NCBI RefSeq assembly: GCF_950023065.1
Contig: NC_088678.1
Span: 81,377,590-81,441,589, forward strand
DNA from: Planococcus citri
Taxonomy: Eukaryota > Arthropoda > Insecta > Hemiptera > Pseudococcidae
Direction of reading: 5' to 3'
DNA length: 64,000 nucleotides
Of the stretch, positions 46,201 through 58,324 are shown one piece after another. The notes beneath the pieces were generated by a model. That model saw only the letters and a list, made by a program, of their open reading frames with translations. It made no database searches and had not been told where the DNA came from. The position numbers were made by a program, and so were the translations under genes. The first letter of the stretch is position 1; the number at the start of each line of letters is the position of its first letter.

Positions 46201-48100
46201 TTAGTACAGTATCACGAGTCAGTTCGAGATTGACAATGCGCTTCCTTGTTCCACTAATTGCGGATATTTTTGAATTTTTTTTTTAGCATCGTCTCGTATG
46301 AATATTCACATTGAAACGTTTTGGCGTGTTCTTCCGAGTACATTTAAATACCGCATCACATATGTGTACTGTACATTACATATGTATAGGTAGGTACTCG
46401 TAGACGAGCGATTTCTCTGATCCAATTCATGAAACACCTCGCATCTCTCCTCCGCGTCGCGTCGTCGTCTGTTAGCTTTTCGTGTAAATTAGCAGCCGCC
46501 GCGTATCGTATCGTATCCAACACACGACCTTAAAATTAGCATACGAGAAAAGACCATAAACTCGAACTCGTCGTCGTCGTCGTTGTTGCTGATAATTAAG
46601 ACAAGGCAACTTGTACAGCAGCGGCGGGGTTAAGGTACCTCTAGTGGTACACCTATGTACTTACCTACATCTAGCAAGAGAAGTACTTACGATAAACGTT
46701 ACGTAATGAGCGAAAATAATAATTTCATTCTGGATTCGAGCAAGAGCATGTTGCATTCGACATCTTATCTTACACTACCTATATTGGTTTGGTGCATTCG
46801 AACGATAAAACCCGTCTATTACAGGTACGAGTACGAAGAAGAGATTCACTGTCCAAAAATTCTGATCGATGGTAATGCTCGTTGCTCGTCACCTTGATCG
46901 CTGTGGCGATCGCGTAACAACAGATAACAGGCGGCGAAAAGCGTAGCGCCAGTGCCAGTGCCATCGTGACCGCGTAGATTGGCAGTGGCAACTGGCAACC
47001 TGTTAGGCGGATTGTGCCAGCGGCCTATCAGGCCATTACCCGGCATTATCTCACGAATACGATACGTAACGAGTACAAGCTCGAGCTGGAGCTGTCGTAG
47101 GAAGTATACTACGGAAGCCCGGAAGCGAATCTAGCCAGTAAAATGTTGAGTAAATTCCGTATCACAAGCTTTTCGTCGTCGTTGTTGCTCAAATTCAACG
47201 TATAATGTAATGTATCTCATCGTAAACGTATTAAGTTCGATGGTACTAAATTCGACATTGAAATTTCTCCTTCTGCTTGACACCATCTTCGTCGCTATTT
47301 GCTTTAAAATCTGATTCGCTCATGTGCCAGCACGTTCGCTGTTTGTGTGTCCAAGTCGATCGAATCGACCCGACCGACGCTATACATTGTATCGCAAATG
47401 GAAACTTCCTACTTGTACAGTACGTTATTACAAAATTTCTCGAGATAACGCTTCCTCGTATATTTCATCGACTCGTTGTCGCGCGGTTGTGTTTTTTTTC
47501 CTCTTCCAATCTTTTTTTTAAACGATTTGGATTACACGCTGGTCTGGTATGGTGTTTTAAGGCGGCACACCGCAGCGCGTGATACGCAAATAATCGTCGA
47601 GAATTGCCATTGCCGCGTACTACACGCACAGTTAACCTCGCCGAGGCGGGTTATTGTACCTGCGAGTCCTTCATTTCGCGTTAACGCATACCGACCTATC
47701 CTATCCTTCTGCTGTTTCTGTATAGCTATAGCTGTATATAGCTACTCGAAATAGGTTACTAATTCGTCTCGTATTCAGACTATCTATACAAAGCTATTCA
47801 GCTCGTTACTCGTTATTCGTTACTAACCAAATAAATCCGTTGGCGAGATCGCAATAAGTCAGCGACGATGAAATCAACGTGTCCATTGCATATGTTTTTA
47901 TTACGAACAGGACTCCTATACCTATGCGTACGACGAATAGATGTCTCGATCTTGAAATTTCTTCGAACTGTGATTAACCAATCGACACGTGCTCGTATAT
48001 TGTAACTCTTCCTCTCCTCCCCCCCCCCCCCCAGGTTGCCATAGTAATAATTAGTAACCCTGAAAATATCGTTTCTGGTCGATCGAATGGTATTTGAAAA
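46200..48100. other. Unique island, CpG-rich in part
   Basis: Has cgtcgtcgtcgtcgttgttg (46563-46582), short agtgccagtgccagtgcca (~46950) and several open frames on both strands. No family is recognised. A 47-base splice-bounded segment at 46823-46869 is listed separately. A poly-C run (48019-48033) closes the island. Confidence 0.35.
46823..46869 (+). CDS. Weak 47-base candidate exon
   Basis: Lies between an acceptor (aacccgtctattacag) and a donor (GATCGATG|GTAATG). One frame reads YEYEEEIHCPKILID, and another is also open. The minus strand gives EFLDSESLLRTRTCNRR over the same bases. Short length and double-strand openness make this little better than chance. Confidence 0.1.
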
Positions 48101-48102
48101 TA

Positions 48103-51100
48103 GTCCGGCATATGCCAATAGGAGTAATTGCATTCACCCCCCCCCCCCGCCGATCCTCTGGGGCAACTTTTTTCTTAAAAGGGACATACTAAGGAACATT
48201 TTAAAGCAAACTTGCCCAAAAAAAGTTAGCCTTACTTACAAAATGGCGGCCATTTTGATTGACAGGTCAGCCGAAATCGCAGATTTTGCGTTTCAACATA
48301 GGACTTCCACGAAATTATTCAAACCTTACAAAGGTAGATCGAAAGATCATGCAAAAATTCATCACTTGTCAAAATTTCAAGTGCTAAAGTGCATTTTTCG
48401 ATTTTTGGTGAATTTTTGAAATTCCAATTTTAGTCCAGGAAAAATAGCATTCCATTGGGAAAAGTGACAATGAACTTATGTAATTTTCCCATAGCAATGA
48501 AACCAACATCATCAAAATAACTTTATTTCGAAAATTCGTGAAAATTGGGGGGGGGCTGAAGAGCTCTGGAGAGGGGTAGGTAGGTGTAGCAGAAAATCTT
48601 AGGTCATATTCGTGCTCAGCGGTATCGAATCATATGAAAACGACACCAATGTCATCAAAATAACTATATTTCAAAAATCGTGAAAATTGAGGGGGGCTGG
48701 AGAGGGTTAGGTGAGTGTAGCAGAAAATCTGAGGTCATATTCGTGCTCAGCGGTATCGAATCATATGAAAACGATACCCTACTCATTGATAGTTATTTTT
48801 TTCAAAATTGCCATTTCACCCCCCACCCCCCTACGATACATTATTCCAAGTTTTCACCACGGCGCACCAAAGCAAAAATTTCTAATATAGTATAAGTAAT
48901 TAAGTATGATGTTTGGGGGTCAAAAATACATCCAAAAAACGTGTTTACAAAATTGTACTTCGCAATCTTGATTGTTAATATGCATAAAAAAATGGAAAAA
49001 ACGCCATTTTGAGGGGTAAATATGAGGGGAGGGGGTTGAAAATTTTTGTGGGGATACCTATCAAGGATATACATAACCTCCAGAAAAATTTTCGAAATCG
49101 GTTGAAATGGGGCTGAGAAAAGTGTTACTGAAATTTCAAAAAAGGGGGGTTCCGCAAAAAGGGGAGGTGGTGTGGATCTGAAATTTTTCACGGGGTAGTT
49201 TCTCGATGGTACCCACTTTCAATGCTGATATCAACCCGAACGCTCTCGGGGCACATTTCACCCCTCTTATGCGCCGACAGCCCTTTTGTGTTTTTTAGAA
49301 AACCCCTCACATTTGAATGGTTCCTGCTCCACCCCCCTTGGGGGTAGAAGGAAAGTTGATATATCATTAGATCGGAAATTTGACGTAGATTCTTTTATCT
49401 GACCACATATTTTTCGCTAAAATGCAATGCGGGGGAGAAAATTGCAAAAAACTGGTTTTGGGGGGCTTAGATCCACAATAGGGGAGAACGCTCACCAGGG
49501 ACGACCGGGGACTCATCGGATTCGTGTTCAGCACAAAAAAATGGACCAGTATACCAAAATTCAGCTTTCTACCTCACTTTTCCCAATGACCCTTTTTTTT
49601 CATCTAATTTTTCTGGACTAAGTATTTTAGGCTTTAGGCTAAAAATGAGGGAAAAAATCAAAATTTTACCAAATTGACCAAGAAAGCTGAAATTTCGGAT
49701 ATACCCTATTTTCGACATGCCAAATCGATTGGAAACGGTTTCAACCCGTTTTGAGCAGTTCTGGAGCCTCCAGCAGATTTTTGAAACTCGAAATTTCCAC
49801 AAAATTCCATCAAATTGGAGTTGTAAAGCTGAAATTTATTCTAAAAACTAATGTCAATACGCTACGAAGTACTGCAGGTGAATTCGAAGTCGTTTTGGAG
49901 CCTCCAGCGACTTTTTGAAAATTCCTGAAGCCTCCAGCAGATTATTGAAACTTTGAATTTTCACAAAATTTCATCAAATGGAGATGGAAAGCTGAAATTT
50001 ACTCTACACTCCAATTTTAACACCCTCTGAAGACGACTTCTGGTGGATTTCAAGTCATTTTAGAGCCTCCAGCGACTTTTTTGAAAATTACTGGAGCCTC
50101 CAATAGATTTTTGAAACTTGAAACTCCCGTAACATTAATTTATCAAATGGAGTTGGCAAGCTGAAATTTACTTCGCAGACTACATGGTGGTTTCAAATCG
50201 TTTTGAAGCTTCCAGCTACTTTTAGGAAATTTCAATTTGCCAAAAAAAAACGCTATACAACCTTTCAAAAAGTCGCTGGAGGCTCCAAAACGACTTGAAA
50301 TCTACCAGAAGTCAAATTCGTAGCATATTGAAATTAGTTTGCAGAATGAATTTTGACTCTCCATCTCAGTTTGATAAAATTTTGGGGAAATTTCAAGTTT
50401 CGAAAATCCACTGGAGGCTCCAGTAATTTTCAAAAAAGTCGCTGGAGGCTCTAAAATGACTTGAACCCACCTGAAGTCGTCTTCAGAGGGTGTTAAAATT
50501 AGTTTGCACAATGAATTTCGACTCTCCATCTCCATTTGATGAAATTTTGTGAAAATTCAAAGTTTCAAAAATCTGCTGGAGGCTTCAGGGATTTTCAAAA
50601 AGTCGCTGGAGGCTCCAAAACGACTTGAAATTCACCTGCACTACTTCGTAGCGTATTGAAATTAGTTTTTAGAATAAATTTCAGTTTTACAACTGCAATT
50701 TGATGCAATTTTGTGGGAATTTCGAGTTTCAAAAATCTGCTGGAGGCTCCAGAACCGCTCAAAACGGCTTGAAACCGTTTCCAATCGATTTGGCATGTCG
50801 AAAATAGGGTATATCCCAAATTTCAGCTTTCTTGGTCAATTTGGTAAAATTTTGATTTTTTCCCTCATTTTTAGCCTAAGTTGGATTTTCAAAAATTCAC
50901 CAAAAATCGAAAAACGCACTTTAGCACTTGAAATTTTGACAGGTGATGAATTTTTGCATGATCTTTCGATCTACCTTTGTAAGGTTTGAAAAATTTCGTG
51001 CAAGTCCTATGTTGAAACGCAAAATCTGCGATTTCGGCTGACCTGTCAATCAAAATGGCCGCCATTTTGTAAGTAAGTCCAACTTTTTTTTGGGCAAGTT

Positions 51101-51197
51101 TGCTTTAAAATGTTCCTTAGGATGTCCCTTTTAAGAAAAAAGTTGTCCCAGTGGATCGGCGAGGGGGGGGTATTACTCCTATTGTCATATGCCGGAC
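48103..51197 (+). mobile_element. Element B5: full-length family-B fold-back, interrupted by element C
   Basis: Starts gtccggcatatgccaatagg and ends cctattgtcatatgccggac, with TA on both sides (48101-48102, 51198-51199). The left arm runs to about 48425, is interrupted by element C, and resumes at 49635 with aaaaatgagggaaaaaatca. The right arm mirrors it (50680-51190). Length without C is about 1.9 kb. It is nearly identical over long blocks to B3. Confidence 0.85.
48433..49618 (+). mobile_element. Element C: 1186-bp TA-flanked element nested in B5
   Basis: Left end gtccaggaaaaatagcattc...cattgggaaaagtgac; right end, reverse-complemented, gtccagaaaaattagatgaa...cattgggaaaagtgag. TA flanks both ends (48431-48432, 49619-49620). 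Inside, two ~140-base direct units share catcaaaataact, gtagcagaaaatct and gaggtcatattcgtgctcag, followed by cggtatcgaatcatatgaaa. G-rich strands and caccccccacccccc tracts are typical of this family (N, O, P). The 116-codon minus frame at 48841-49191 has no recognised domain. Confidence 0.8.
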
Positions 51198-51199
51198 TA

Positions 51200-52240
51200 C
51201 AATGTACGAGGTACTGGATCGGCTCAAATTTTGTGTACATTTTTACTATGTATTTGCCAGGTGACAATAAATTTTATAAAGTTAGAAAAAGTGCAACATG
51301 ATTACGTATCAGGATCTCTGCCATGTCAGTGTCATCAAGTGTCAAAGTCATCGAGTCAGGATGCCAACGAGTACCAAATTTTGATTATGTGACTCTGAGT
51401 AGTACCATCGTATAGTGTCAGAGTATGACACCAATTTCTTTAAAAAATTTCAGTAGTTTTGTATAAAATTTGTGAAGAAAAGAGTTTCGAAATATATGTA
51501 TATTTTTTTGTAAAAACTGAATATTATCAAAAGATTGAATGTTTCAAAAACTGAATATTATCAAAAGATTGAATGTTTCAACAACTCATCGAATATCTGA
51601 TGTAAAAAAAAAAAATGAAATTTTTGTCCAGAACACACGATTACAATAGTAATACGTTATATCATAATATACAGAAAAGGAACTCAAGGTTGATCTCTTC
51701 GCACGCTACATAACGATTTTTTTTTTTTAACGAATCCACCATTTTTTCTCTCTTTCTTCCCAATTGCCATCGTAATTGAAATGCCCTTCACCTTTCATTT
51801 ATTATACACAACAACGTGTACACAATTTACTGTACGCATGAAGATGTATGAGTACAATTGTTCGGATTGTGTATTTTGTTAAATGACACTTTCCAGCCCT
51901 CAAGGGAAGAGTTGTGAAAAAAATTGATTCGCAATTCCATTCATTTTTTTTCCGGGAGAGCTGCATTGTGTGCCACGTGCCTCGTTATTAGAATACTCTC
52001 GTTTCATAGATCGTGCCTCAAGTTGCTTGAAATTGCTTCTTCATGACCTCCAATTCTCACAATCAGATGTGTGTATTTGAAAATCTCAGAACGTGCTCAA
52101 GAATGCCCTTTGTGTGTTCCAAAGTGTCCACTGGATCATCAAAGTCATCAGAAATGTTCACAAAGTCATTTTTATGAATCAAAATCAAACGCAATTAATC
52201 AAAAGTGATCAAATACTCTCAAAATTGAATGATAATTGTT
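51200..52240. other. Unique AT-rich island
   Basis: A local exact duplication (actgaatattatcaaaagat, then tgaatgtttcaa) lies at about 51516-51582. A short tcaagtgtcaaagtcatcga run of related pieces lies near 51340. No gene is seen. Confidence 0.4.
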
Positions 52241-53990
52241 AAAAAAAAAAAAAAAAAAAAAAATGTAGAAAATACATAATATGAAAATTGTCAATCTGAC
52301 CCCTCCCCCCCCCCCCCGGGAAAAAAATCAGAATTAGGTATTGAGAGAGTTTTTACGAAAATTGCTTGAAAATTTGTGGAAATGCCATAAACATTGTCAA
52401 TACAGGGTGTCGGAGGGTAGAAAAAGTAGTATGTTTTTTAAACAAACATGCTTACCCATAAAAATCCTGTTTTTGTCTGAATTGTCCAAAAAAAATGCTG
52501 TTTTTTTAAACCAAAATTTCCAAAAAATTTGATTTTTGAAAAAAATTAAAAAATGAAGCCGATTTTGGGTGAGGAGGGAGGGGGGGGGGGGGTCAACATA
52601 TTTTGGAAGGTAGTGATTTTTTTTTGAAAGGTATTGAAAAGGTAGTGAAAAGGTGATGATTTTTCGGTCAACAAATTCCTGTAAACACCCTGAAATTGTA
52701 AAAAAAAAGGCTCGTTTTTGACAAAAATGCGTATAAAATCCTGTTTTTTGGCCAAAATTGCTCAAAAGTGTCAAAAAGTTCAAATTTTTATTAAAAACCA
52801 AAAAAAGTCCTATTTTTGTCAAAAGGCAAAAAGTTTCATTTATTCCAAAACTGCCAAAAAATCGTAATTTTTACAAAGATTACTGAAGAATTTCTGCTTT
52901 TTCATCTAAATTTCCAAACTTTATGATTCCTGCCTAAGCAGCCTTAGAAGTTCTGTTTGATTTTTTTTTTTTTTTTGACAAACATGCTTACCCATAAAAA
53001 TCTTGTTTTTTGCCTGAATTGCCAAAAAAAAAAGTTCTGTTTTCTTTAAAACCAAAATTTCCAAAAAGTTTGATTTTTGAAACAAATTTTTAAAAAAATT
53101 AAATAAAAAAGTGAAGTTGATTTTGGGTGGGGGAGGGGTGAGGGGGTTGAAATATTTTGGATGGTGGTGATTTCTTTTTTTTTGAAAGATATTGAAAAAG
53201 TATAGTGAAAAGGTGATGATTTTCGGCCAACTAATTCCTACAGTAGACACCCTAAAATTGTAAAAAAAAGGCTCGTTTTTGACAAAAATGCGTAAAATCC
53301 TGTTTTTTGCAAAAATTGCCCAAAAGTCTCACTTTTTTCCCAAAACTGTCAAAAAGTTCTAGTTTTTAATAAAAACCAAAAAAAGTCCTGTTTTCGCCAA
53401 AATTGTTATCTAAAATGAGGTTCTGTTTTTCATCAAAATTAGCAGAAAGTTTCATTTTTTCCAAAACTACCAAAAAGTCGTAATTTTTTCCAACACTACT
53501 AAAAAATTTCCGCTTTTTTGTCCAAATTTCCAAACTTTATGATTCCTGTCTAAGCTGCTTTAGAAGTTCTGTTTTTGCCGAAAAAAATCATGTTTTTTGA
53601 CAAACAAGCTTCACCTACCCATAAAAATCTTGTTTTTTGCCTGAATTGATAAAAAACGTACCTCTAGCTACAGCTTTTTTTCAAACAAAAATTTCCAAAA
53701 AGTTTGATTTTTGACAAAATTTATAACAAATTTTTAAAAAATGGAAAAAATGGAAAAATTGATCTTGATGGGGGGGGGGGGGGGGGGGTTGAAAGTACTT
53801 TGGAAGGTTTTTTTGAAAGGTAGTGAAAAAGTAGTGAATTTTGGTCAAAAAATTCCAAAAATCACAATCACAAAGAATAAAAACCGTAAAATTACCAAAA
53901 AAGTTATTTGAAAATTAACAAAAATTGACATAATTTCAGCGATAGCGTCATCAAATCTGAAATTGTGAAAAATCTTGACGTGAGGGAAGT
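52241..53990 (-). repeat. Array with a ~540-620-base higher-order period, three units
   Basis: Begins with a poly-A run (about 52238-52263) and a C tract (52304-52317). The landmark ttacccataaaaatcctgtt (or ...tcttgtt) recurs near 52452, 52989 and 53617, so units are ~537 and ~628 bases. Each unit contains ttccaaaaagtttgattttt, a G tract followed by ttgaaatattttgga, and the motif-M-like gaaaaggtgatgatttt. The G tract in the third unit is ~19 bases (about 53770-53788). Minus-strand frames are repeat-derived. Confidence 0.75.
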
Positions 53991-55770
53991 TGCTCGAACA
54001 CTACTTAGGCAAACACCATCCCCCCCCCCTATAAGGCTACTCATATATCACATTTTTACACGAATGAAACAGTCAACATATTTATATTATGTATTTCAGA
54101 AGCGTCGAATTATATCTACTAGAAAATATGAACGACGCTAGAAATCGCCGGCAAAAGGGTCAGTTTCACAAAATAACCAACACACGCTGTTTTCTCGTTC
54201 ATAGGCCTATTTATCTTTTAAAAATATTTGGCTACGTTCCTATATTCTTCGCGAGTATTTCTACATAATGACCTTTCACGTTCTTCCTTCTCCTATTAAA
54301 AGCAACGTGAAACACAGACTACAATAATTATTTAGAGGGACAAGAAACTATACTGTTCGATCCTCTTATACCCCCTTATCATCGAAAACTTGCACCAAAA
54401 AAATAGGCATTCACTGTACATATTCGGAAATACTCGTAACACTGCTCGTCGTCGACGTCGTCCGACATTCCATTCTGTTGCAAAATTTCACCTTAACCAT
54501 TACCGCAGCGGAGCAGCAGCGAAGAAGTCTTGGAAAACGAGATGAGTGGGTATGGTAAGACGTAATCTTGATCGCGATGAAGATGATTCAAAAGAAACCG
54601 ATTTCCAGCCTACGGTGTGATCTTCATCGACGCGACGTGATGATGAGAAGGGCAACGCGCGACGAAGATCTGAAAAATCGTCCATCCAGCAGGATTTTGG
54701 GGGACACGAGCACGATTGTGAGCTGGGAAGGGAAACAAGATGAAGGCGTAAATCGCTATATACTGGTTGGTACATGTACAAAATAATGTACATATGTATG
54801 TACTCGCTGCCAATGCAAGTGTATTTGTATGTACGTAAAAATATGCTGCGCGCACACAACAGTCACCAATTTATACATATCGTGTAAGTATATGTAAAAA
54901 GTACACATACTCACACATACATACTCAAATATGTGTATTATAAGTAGTCGTCATCGTATAGTTTTTACGTACGTACATACATCGAGCCATGTCGATGCCG
55001 ATGCCGCTTCTGCCAGGACGGCGCAGCGCGGCGTCCGTTACCGCTGCCTCTGCAGCTATTATTAAGCAGTATTAACACTGCTGACCCAGTTTCTATGTTA
55101 AGATCGTTGCCCTTTCTCGCATTCACCTCTCCGGCTCGGCTCGGCTCGGCGCGGCGCAGTGCGGCTCTCCGTTTACGTCGTCGTCGTTTATACACAGAGC
55201 CAAGCTAGAGCCAGAGCCGTCCAGCCCCTTCTAACACTCGCAAAGGCAAACCTTCGGTCTTCGGTCGCCCCACCGCACTTCTCCCGCTGCCAACGCCAAT
55301 CTGACGCGCGATACCCGAAGCCGAAACCATCGTTACCGCTCCTCCTACTCCTGTTACTTTGCTGCCGTATCACAATACATATACCGAGGGAAAAAACCTT
55401 CCATCAAAATATTATGTTTTTTTACTCTTTTCTTATTTTCTTTTTTTTTTTTTTAGGTTGTTCTGGAATCGAATGGAAAAGCACCCTAACGATTAAATGA
55501 AACGAAAAAGGAATGATGGAAAATTTTTTCTAAACCCTCGGTTTACGTAAGCTTACAAGTTTCGTAAAAATTGAAAGAAGAAACGATTTTTGCCTTTATT
55601 TGTACGGTTTTATTTTTGTTCCGAATTCTGCGTTCGTACCACGTGCTCTTAGCCCAGAAAAATATTAGCTCCGTGGAATCTCTTGATCCTAGTCTTCCGA
55701 AACCCCCCCCCCCCTCCCGACAGAAAAATTCGAGTGAAGTTCAAGTTGGGAATTTTTAGGCAAAATTGGA
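53991..55770. other. Unique island with a CpG-rich segment
   Basis: 54930-55340 is CpG-rich (ggctcggctcggctcggcgc at ~55133) and holds tandem acatatgtatgtact tracts before it (54780-54930). Overlapping frames in this block are GC-bias shadows. A 72-codon plus frame (54568-54786, with ATG at 54577) reads charged, protein-like sequence, for example LHRRDVMMRRATRDEDLKN. It lacks a recognised domain. A promoter function is possible but unproven. Confidence 0.35.
54509..54554 (+). CDS. Weak 46-base candidate exon
   Basis: Acceptor ttcaccttaaccattaccgcag and a strong donor GTATG|GTAAGA. In the phase left by the exon at 28083-28256 it reads (A)EQQRRSLGKRDEWV without a stop. That phase agreement is a one-in-three event, and there may be unseen exons between. 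Confidence 0.15.
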
Positions 55771-55821
55771 TAGGGGACCAACATCATTTGAAGGACCAAT
55801 AGGTGATTTTCTTGAAAATGT

Positions 55822-56859
55822 CCGCCCCTACCTCACGAGCTAACCCCCCCCCCCCCGGGGATCAAAGCCAAAATCAGTTTTTTGTCCAAAACTCCTGAAA
55901 TATTGAATTTTGAGTAAAATGAGCTCAGTGATCATTTCATCTCCTCTCTAATACCTATCAAATGAGCTATCGACCAACTCCCTAGCCTCAAGGGGGTGGC
56001 GCTACGACCCCTAAAAGTGACGTGATTTTAATAATTTTACATTTTATGACTTGGGACTTGTAACCTGTTCTAATTGATAAAATGAACTATGAAGTCAAAC
56101 TTGGGGAATGGGATTCTTTTGGGAAGTAGAGTTGACCTCTGGAGTCTGGGGGGGGGGTCAAAGTTGAAAATTACAGAAAGGTCATTTTTTTGGAGGGGCA
56201 TAACATGACCCCAAATTGACGAAAAGGGTCCAAAATCATACCATCGGACAGCACCTCCATTGTGATCAACATATCCAAATTTCAGCTTCCTGGGTCATCC
56301 CCACCCCATTTAAAGCGGAATCAAGGTGAAAATCCCCTTATTTTGCCCATATTTTCGGATTTCTTCATCTTAAAAGGAGTGGGGATGACCTAGGAAGCTG
56401 AAATTTCGATATGTTGATCACAATGGAAGTGCTGTCTGATGGTATGATTTTGGACTCTTTTCATCCAATTGGGGTCATGTTATGCCCCTCCAAAAAAATG
56501 ACCTTTCTGTAATTTTCAACTTTGACCCTCCAGACTTCAGAGGTCAACTCTAGCCCCCAAAAGAATCCCATTCCCCAAGTTTGACTTCATTTGATTAATT
56601 AGAACACAGGTTACAAGTCCAAAGCCATAAAATGTAAAATTATTAAAGTCACGTCACTTTTAGGGGTCGTAGCGCCACCCCCCTTGAGGCTAGGGAGTTG
56701 GTCGATAGCTCATTTGATAGGTATTGGAGAGGAGATGAAATGATCACTGAGCTCATTTTACTCAAAATTCAATATTTCAGGAGTTTTGGACGAAAAACTG
56801 ATTTGGGGGGGCTTTGATCCACTGTGGGGGGGGGGGGTTAGCTCGTGGGGTAGGGGCGG
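55822..56859. repeat. ~1.04-kb near-perfect palindrome inside element N
   Basis: The left arm (~55822-56322) starts ccgcccctacctcacgagct. The right arm (~56369-56859) ends with the near-exact reverse complement agctcgtggggtaggggcgg. Matching blocks run the whole length: gagctcagtgatcatttcat / atgaaatgatcactgagctc, ggtggcgctacgacccctaa / ttaggggtcgtagcgccacc, gtgctgtc / gacagcac. The ~45-base loop is agcggaatcaaggtgaaaat...ttcggatttc. A few mismatches per hundred bases suggest moderate age or ongoing conversion. Confidence 0.9.
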
Positions 56860-57111
56860 GAACTTTAAGTAAGTTATTCAGCATACCACCCTAGACAATA
56901 TTCACCAAAAAAACCTTTGTTTGCAATAATGTTTGGGTTCAGCTACTTTTTTCTGCTATTTGACTGGGCTAAAAAGTCCTCTGTCTAGAAATGAAAATTT
57001 CCAAAGAATTTGTCTAGATATCAAATTTTCATTTTTTGTTGTTGATTTTTTTCGACTTTGAGGGTATTTTTACAGAACCAACATCACTTGGGAGACCGTG
57101 GCACAGTTGAA

Positions 57112-57600
57112 TTTCAAAATTTTCAAAAAAATCATGTGACGTATTAAAATGTATGTTTTCGAACCTTCTGAATACGTTTCTGGAGACCATTTTACTCAAA
57201 ACTTCATTGGAGCTTCTGTAGGGGGGAGTTCAATTTCAAAATTTTCAAAAAAAAATCATGTGACGTATCAAAATGTATGTTTTTAAACCTTCTAATCACG
57301 TTTCTGGGAACTATTTCACTCAATACTTCAATAGGCCTTCTAGAGGAGAGCTTTAAATGTCAAAATTTCCAAAAAATCATGTGTGGTATGGAAACAAATG
57401 TTTTTGAACTTTCTAAATACGGTTCTGCGAACCATTTTATTTACCAAAAACTCCAATGGAGCTTCTAGGGAGGGGGTAAGATTTCGAAATTTTCAAAAAA
57501 ATCAAGTAGGATATTAAAATGCATGGTTTTGAACCTTCTAACATCGTCTCTGTAAACCATTTTACCAAAAATCAAAATGTGGCCCATAAGGGAGGGAATA
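57112..57600 (+). repeat. Four ~125-base tandem units in element N
   Basis: Units start near 57112, 57233, 57357 and 57483 with ttcaaaattttcaaaaaaat (variants). They continue catgtgacgtattaaaatgt, tttgaaccttctgaatacgt, ctg...accattttactcaaaact and gagcttctagggaggg. The motif gtatgtttttgaaccttctg corresponds to gtatgtttttggtgacgctg in element O. Confidence 0.8.
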
Positions 57601-57818
57601 ATGTTCCAAAAATTGACCCTCGTTAGAGATTGTGACATTATTGAATACATTTTTCATGCACTGAAAAAGTGGAATATGAACCATCTCAATCACGTACGCC
57701 GGATTCACTTGGACACGCCAAATTCGTTTTCAGCGTATCAAGCCCCCCCCTCCACCCATCATACCAAAATTCAGCTTGTTACCAAACTTTTCCCTATGGA
57801 ATGCTAATTTTCCTGTAC

Positions 57819-58324
57819 AATTTACACTCATCCGCAGTTTGAATGTTACATTTCTGCTTTATTAATTCATTTTCGCTTCAATTATGCTATTTTGTTCAAT
57901 ATTGGAGAGAAATATTTAGCCCATAGACCCCCATTTAATGTAATCACTTCTTGGTGAAATATCCAGAGACCAAAAAAATTTAGGCGAAAAGTTGGGAATT
58001 TTTGAGAAAAATTGAGTGAGTTGGAAAAAGTTGAGAAATTTGGAAAAAATAATTAAATGAAAAAATTACCAAAAACTGTGTGTTTTTACTTCTTGAATTA
58101 CAAATTTTCAAAAGCTTTCACCTTCGCTTGGTTCGAGCCAGATGATTTTTCTTTTTCTTTCTTCGACCAAAGTTGAAAAGCAGAAAAATTGAATTCTCAC
58201 ACCAAAAATAGGTAGGTAATAATGTTTTACTTGAAATTTTCTAAAAAAAAAAAGGTCTCTCCAATTCATTTTAGTCAAAAAAAATCAACATCTTTCAAAA
58301 TACTTTCCCCCCATCAACTTTTTT
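57819..58324. other. AT-rich spacer
   Basis: No repeat family is firmly recognised. It contains ggcgaaaagttgggaatttt, related array-like pieces and a poly-A run at 58242-58251. Ggttcgagcc at ~58131 resembles a tRNA B box by chance, with no cloverleaf. Confidence 0.4.

Larger units (their letters stand above)
55775..57818 (+). mobile_element. Element N: ~2-kb member of the C/N/O/P family, left end unclear
   Basis: Right end tccctatggaatgctaattt followed by tcctgtac. In reverse complement this resembles the left end of C (aggaaaa, tagcattcca, gggaaaag). Just inside, ataccaaaattcagcttgtt matches C's ataccaaaattcagctttct. From left to right it contains a large palindrome (55822-56859) and four ~125-base tandem units (57112-57600). 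A clear left terminal repeat was not found, so the start is approximate. Confidence 0.6.

Noticed and set aside
54568..54786. 72-codon charged plus-strand frame
   Set aside because: Protein-like composition but no domain, and the antisense frame is open over the same bases. Kept only as a remark in the island entry.
58120..58150. Ggttcgagcc resembling a tRNA B box
   Set aside because: No A box, acceptor stem or anticodon arm can be folded around it.
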